64,000 bases of DNA from Staphylococcus cornubiensis (GTDB lineage: Bacteria; Bacillota; Bacilli; Staphylococcales; Staphylococcaceae). Below, piece after piece: positions 60,914-64,000 of this stretch. The notes under the pieces are model-generated. The model was given only the letters and a program-made list of their open reading frames with translations. It did not search any database and was not told the DNA's origin. A program made the position numbers and the translations under genes. How positions within the stretch are numbered: the first letter of the stretch is position 1; the number at the start of each line of letters is the position of its first letter. The DNA lies in the NCBI RefSeq assembly GCF_900183575.1, contig NZ_FXUZ01000005.1:62001-126000 (forward strand). The letters run 5' to 3'.

Positions 60914-61747
60914 TTAATACTTTCTTAAAAATTGTGCGTCTTCTTCATGATAATTTTCCATCACAAATTGATGTACAGCATGAATCACACGTTGAATGAC
61001 GTCTGTGGAATAAGCCAAAATACGAAATGTCAAACCATGTGTCGGAAGCAATGTCACACCGACACGGCAATGTTCGTCCATATATGGCGTAACAACTTCT
61101 TGTATCGCTTCAACGACTTTTTGATTCACACCTGGACTAATATAAAAACAAGAAGCCATATGTGTAAATCCCTCCATATAGCCAATATCCGTTACTTTAT
61201 TTTTTTGTGTATCCAACTTCAAATTGTCAAATACAACCAGTTTTTCATCCACGTAAATTTCATTTTTGAGATGTAAATAATGATAATTAAATTGTCGCCC
61301 TTCTTCGTCATACCCCGGCGTTAAAATGTCGGTATAAAACATAGAAGCAGTCGGACTTAAATGGAATTGGTTGGCTTGATAAAATTTCGCTTGTGAATAA
61401 CCAATAATCGGATCACTGATAAATTCCATAAACGATTCGTCATCCAGTTGAAAGGTTTGGTATTGCTCGACTTTATCTTCCAACGATTTAAAGACAATCG
61501 TCGCACCTTGAGTCGTTAATATCGCATGCGCATGTGGCTCAAAGTGGACAGCCATGTGGTAGCGGTCACCATCAACGAATCCCCCGCCTAAGTTGATTAA
61601 AAACATCGTCGGATGAGGACTTCCATTTAAATAATTGGGGCGAATGACTTTGAGCCCCCCTTGGAAATATGTTTTTCCATTTACGGTACGTCTACCATCA
61701 TGTTTAAATGTTAAATCTAATTCTCCTGTCCATTTAGAAATTGCCAT
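60914..61747 (-). CDS. ureD: Urease accessory protein UreD
   Basis: A 277-residue UreD/UreH scaffold protein (FLINLGGGFVDGDRYHM, LTTQGATIVFKS) that, with UreF and UreG, delivers nickel to apo-urease. It shares one base with the ureG stop. It is the last gene of ureEFGD. Confidence 0.95.
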   Translation of the reverse strand: MAISKWTGELDLTFKHDGRRTVNGKTYFQGGLKVIRPNYLNGSPHPTMFLINLGGGFVDGDRYHMAVHFEPHAHAILTTQGATIVFKSLEDKVEQYQTFQLDDESFMEFISDPIIGYSQAKFYQANQFHLSPTASMFYTDILTPGYDEEGRQFNYHYLHLKNEIYVDEKLVVFDNLKLDTQKNKVTDIGYMEGFTHMASCFYISPGVNQKVVEAIQEVVTPYMDEHCRVGVTLLPTHGLTFRILAYSTDVIQRVIHAVHQFVMENYHEEDAQFLRKY

Positions 61748-62358
61748 TACGCTAACCCTTCAAAAAAGACGTCCTTTTTAATCCAATTTAACACATCATC
61801 TAAACCATCATCAGTTTTTAAGTTTGTAAATGCAAACGGACGATTTTTACGGAATTTCTCTGTATCTTCAGCCATTCGTTCTAATGATGCACCAACATAT
61901 TGCGCTAAATCTGTTTTGTTGATCACAAAGTAGTCAGATTTAATCATACCTTGACCACCTTTACGCGGAATTTTTTCTCCTTGCGCGACATCGATAATAT
62001 AAATTGAAAAATCAACAAGTTCAGGACTGAATGTAGCCGCTAAGTTATCGCCACCTGATTCAATAAAGATAAGCTCAATATCTGAATGACGTTCCATCAG
62101 TTCATCAATCGCCGCGAAGTTCATGGAAGCATCTTCACGAATCGCTGTATGTGGGCAGCCCCCTGTTTCAACACCAATAATACGGTCTTCTGGTAATACC
62201 CCTGAGTTGACTAATATTTTTTGGTCTTCTTTTGTATAAATATCATTCGTAATAACGCCAATACTTTTTTCCTCAGATAAACGTTTTACAAGTTTTTCAA
62301 TCAGTTGTGTTTTCCCTGCGCCAACAGGTCCACCTACACCAATTTTAATCGGTTTCAT
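61747..62358 (-). CDS. ureG: Urease accessory GTPase UreG
   Basis: A 203-residue SIMIBI GTPase with P-loop [15 protein letters not shown], the nickel-site Cys-Pro-His in [13 protein letters not shown] and the base-recognition NKTD. It drives nickel insertion into urease. Confidence 0.97.
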   Translation of the reverse strand: MKPIKIGVGGPVGAGKTQLIEKLVKRLSEEKSIGVITNDIYTKEDQKILVNSGVLPEDRIIGVETGGCPHTAIREDASMNFAAIDELMERHSDIELIFIESGGDNLAATFSPELVDFSIYIIDVAQGEKIPRKGGQGMIKSDYFVINKTDLAQYVGASLERMAEDTEKFRKNRPFAFTNLKTDDGLDDVLNWIKKDVFFEGLA

Positions 62359-62370
62359 GCTTAATTCCTC

Positions 62371-63060
62371 CTATGAAATAAATATACGTACATCTACATT
62401 TTCATGTTCCAACTGATTCATCTCGATACCCGGTGCTGTCAAACCAAAATCCGCTTCATCCAATTGCATCACGCCCTCACGTGTTGTTGTAATAAATGGA
62501 ATCATCTCAGCTACGATTTTTTGCCCTTCCGTTTGCCCTAATGGTATCGCACGCACAGCATTTTGCGTTAAGCTTGAAACATTTTGATAGTAGTAATAAT
62601 CAATAATTTTTTCAATATCGATCCCTAAATGATGACCTAGCAATGTAAACGCCACTGCTGGATGGGTATGCAATTGATATGCTGCCGCCTTTTCACCGTA
62701 CCAATCTAACCACGGATCTTCATAAAGTGTACGCGCAAGCTGAATCATACGTTTGCCCATCTGTTTCGTACCATTTCTCGTTTCTCGTGGAATATTTTGT
62801 ACAAACAACAACTGGTCCAACCTTTCAATAGCTTCAGCATCATCAGACTCAATCGCTTCATACACAAGACGCATCGCTAAACCATCTGTATACGTTAACT
62901 GCTCTTTCAAAAACACTTCTAACCATGTTCGAAATGAAGCACCATCATGAATATCTCCACGTTGAATATACGTTTCTAATCCGAAAGAGTGACTAAATGC
63001 TCCAGTCGGAAATTGAGAATCACAAAATTGAAAGAGCTTCAAATACGCTTGATTAATCAT
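62371..63060 (-). CDS. ureF: Urease accessory protein UreF
   Basis: A 229-residue all-helical UreF with the conserved [20 protein letters not shown]. It bridges UreD and UreG. It overlaps ureE by 8 bp. Confidence 0.95.
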   Translation of the reverse strand: MINQAYLKLFQFCDSQFPTGAFSHSFGLETYIQRGDIHDGASFRTWLEVFLKEQLTYTDGLAMRLVYEAIESDDAEAIERLDQLLFVQNIPRETRNGTKQMGKRMIQLARTLYEDPWLDWYGEKAAAYQLHTHPAVAFTLLGHHLGIDIEKIIDYYYYQNVSSLTQNAVRAIPLGQTEGQKIVAEMIPFITTTREGVMQLDEADFGLTAPGIEMNQLEHENVDVRIFIS

Positions 63061-63508
63061 GAGAATGTCCTATATGTTTAAAGGCTTGGTTCACTTTACG
63101 ATCTTCACGTTCATAAGGAATGCCGAGATCTTTTAATAAATCTTCTACTAAATAATCGTACTGTACCAACATTTCATCATCGTCAGTAAATTGTGCTGGC
63201 AAGTGACGGTTACCGAGCTGATGCGCGATATCTCCCATTTCTTTAATCGTACGTGGCTTAATCGCGATAATATCTTCTGAGTTCACATCAATAATAATCA
63301 TATTTTTGTCATCACGATATAAAATATCACCATATTGTAAGTCAATCGGTTGGCTTAAACGAATACCGATTTCTGTACCGTGATCTGAAGTGACACGTTG
63401 AATACGCTTCACTAAGTCAGAGTTTTCTAAGTACACTTTTTCAATATGAACATTCTTTTCCTCTTGAGATAAATTTGCGATGTTGCCTTGTATCTCTTCT
63501 ACTATCAT
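63053..63508 (-). CDS. ureE: Urease accessory protein UreE
   Basis: A 150-residue nickel metallochaperone with N-terminal [19 protein letters not shown]-type sequence and a short histidine tail (HIGHSHD). The ATG at 63508 is well spaced from AAGGAG. It is the first gene of the accessory set. Upstream there is no ureC end, unlike the usual ureABCEFGD order. Confidence 0.95.
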   Translation of the reverse strand: MIVEEIQGNIANLSQEEKNVHIEKVYLENSDLVKRIQRVTSDHGTEIGIRLSQPIDLQYGDILYRDDKNMIIIDVNSEDIIAIKPRTIKEMGDIAHQLGNRHLPAQFTDDDEMLVQYDYLVEDLLKDLGIPYEREDRKVNQAFKHIGHSHD

Positions 63509-63918
63509 ATTTTTCATCTCCTTGAATATCGCTAAATCACACCAATTGATGTCTTTTTTTCATGACTTCTATGTCGATAGCAACTATTGAATCCATACGT
63601 GTCGATAAAAAATGCACCGTTACATATTACTTAAATAGGTCTGATTTTTTGATTTATTATTGCACTATATTAATCATCAGACATTATTCAATAATAACAT
63701 ATCATTATCAATACGCTTCAAAAAAGCACATAAATTGATGTTTATCCACTCCCTACTTTACCATATTTTAGCCTTAAAAAGTAAGCAATAGCTCGATAGA
63801 ACAGCTAATTTAAGCCTTTAGCCCTATGTCTTATCTGATTTCAAAATGAATCCCTATTACTTTTGAGATAAAGTGATGACACTCCTGTACATTGGATTAA
63901 AAAATGTAAATCGATATG
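63509..63918. other. Intergenic region upstream of ureE, where ureABC would be expected
   Basis: About 410 AT-rich bases with no gene seen and no trace of the UreC C-terminus. A weak minus-strand promoter, TTGAAT (63686-63691) and TATAGT (63664-63669) with a 16-bp spacer, could serve ureE. Confidence 0.55.
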
Positions 63919-63966
63919 TTGACAATTTCAAAAATGCTGTTATTATTTAGTTAGATATCTAACTAA
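63919..63966 (+). promoter_or_regulatory. Promoter with perfect 20-bp palindromic operator
   Basis: TTGACA (63919-63924) and TATTAT (63941-63946, 16-bp spacer) precede TTAGTTAGATATCTAACTAA (63947-63966), a perfect palindrome over the transcription start. This is the typical layout of a MarR/PadR/TetR-type autorepressor site. Confidence 0.75.
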
Positions 63967-63979
63967 AAGAGGTGACGGT

Positions 63980-64000
63980 ATGGATTTTCCTTATCAATAT
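63980..64000 (+). CDS. Start of a gene cut by the window edge
   Basis: GAGGTGACGGT precedes an ATG reading MDFPYQY to the end of the window. Only seven codons are visible, so the product is unknown. The operator just upstream suggests a small autoregulated transcription factor. Confidence 0.55.

Noticed and set aside
63690-63712. GATAATGATATGTTATTATT upstream of ureE as a Fur-type box
   Set aside because: Only the first half matches; the second half of the palindrome is poor.

Overview
This window is a chromosomal segment of a Staphylococcus. Low G+C, xpt-pbuX-guaB-guaA, ahpCF, rpsF-ssb-rpsR, the T-box metICFE operon, staphylopine synthesis genes (cntKLM), an Sbi immunoglobulin/complement-binding protein and a YSIRK/LPXTG surface protein all point to this genus. 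The species cannot be fixed from sequence alone. A coagulase-positive or animal-associated species other than S. aureus fits, because gene order and protein forms differ from what I recall of S. aureus.

Layout. 1-3.4 kb: cntKLM behind a Fur-type operator. 3.5-9.3 kb: a VOC protein, a lipoprotein, a large LPXTG protein with a perfect SaeR box, a DMT permease and two unknown proteins. 9.3-15.8 kb: an accessory block at the 3' end of guaA. It holds a membrane-anchored nuclease with an Excalibur domain, a second arginyl-tRNA synthetase of streptococcal type, a HEPN/Abi protein, a decayed gene, a frameshifted polymorphic-toxin C-terminus with its likely immunity gene, and the C-terminal stub of an integrase. 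15.8-21 kb: the guanine operon under a guanine riboswitch with an unusually long expression platform. 21-26 kb: a SigB stress gene, thiO behind a TPP riboswitch whose terminator also traps the Shine-Dalgarno, and a cystine permease. 26-29.5 kb: a lactococcin-972-type bacteriocin cluster. 29.6-34 kb: nfrA, a hydratase-like gene and PerR-type ahpCF. 34-43.5 kb: a structured intergenic region with repeats, a DUF1002 protein, bioB, two MFS permeases, adenosine deaminase and a large catalase. 43.5-44.6 kb, beside rpsR: very small genes, including a locus that looks like a type I toxin-antitoxin module. 44.6-53 kb: rpsR-ssb-rpsF, sbi under a SaeR-like box, an ABC exporter, ychF, mscS and parB. 53-60 kb: the methionine operon. 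60-63.5 kb: the urease accessory genes ureEFGD without ureABC beside them. The right edge holds the start of a gene behind a perfect 20-bp palindromic operator.

Connections. Oxidative-stress defence (ahpCF, katE, a SigB protein), metal acquisition (cnt), immune evasion (sbi and the LPXTG protein, both with SaeR boxes) and competition (bacteriocin, orphan toxin/immunity pair) lie between conserved housekeeping operons. Three copies of a dispersed intergenic element sharing GATTGCAA-N(4-8)-CGAGACTCC lie at about 0.1, 34.2 and 49.7 kb.
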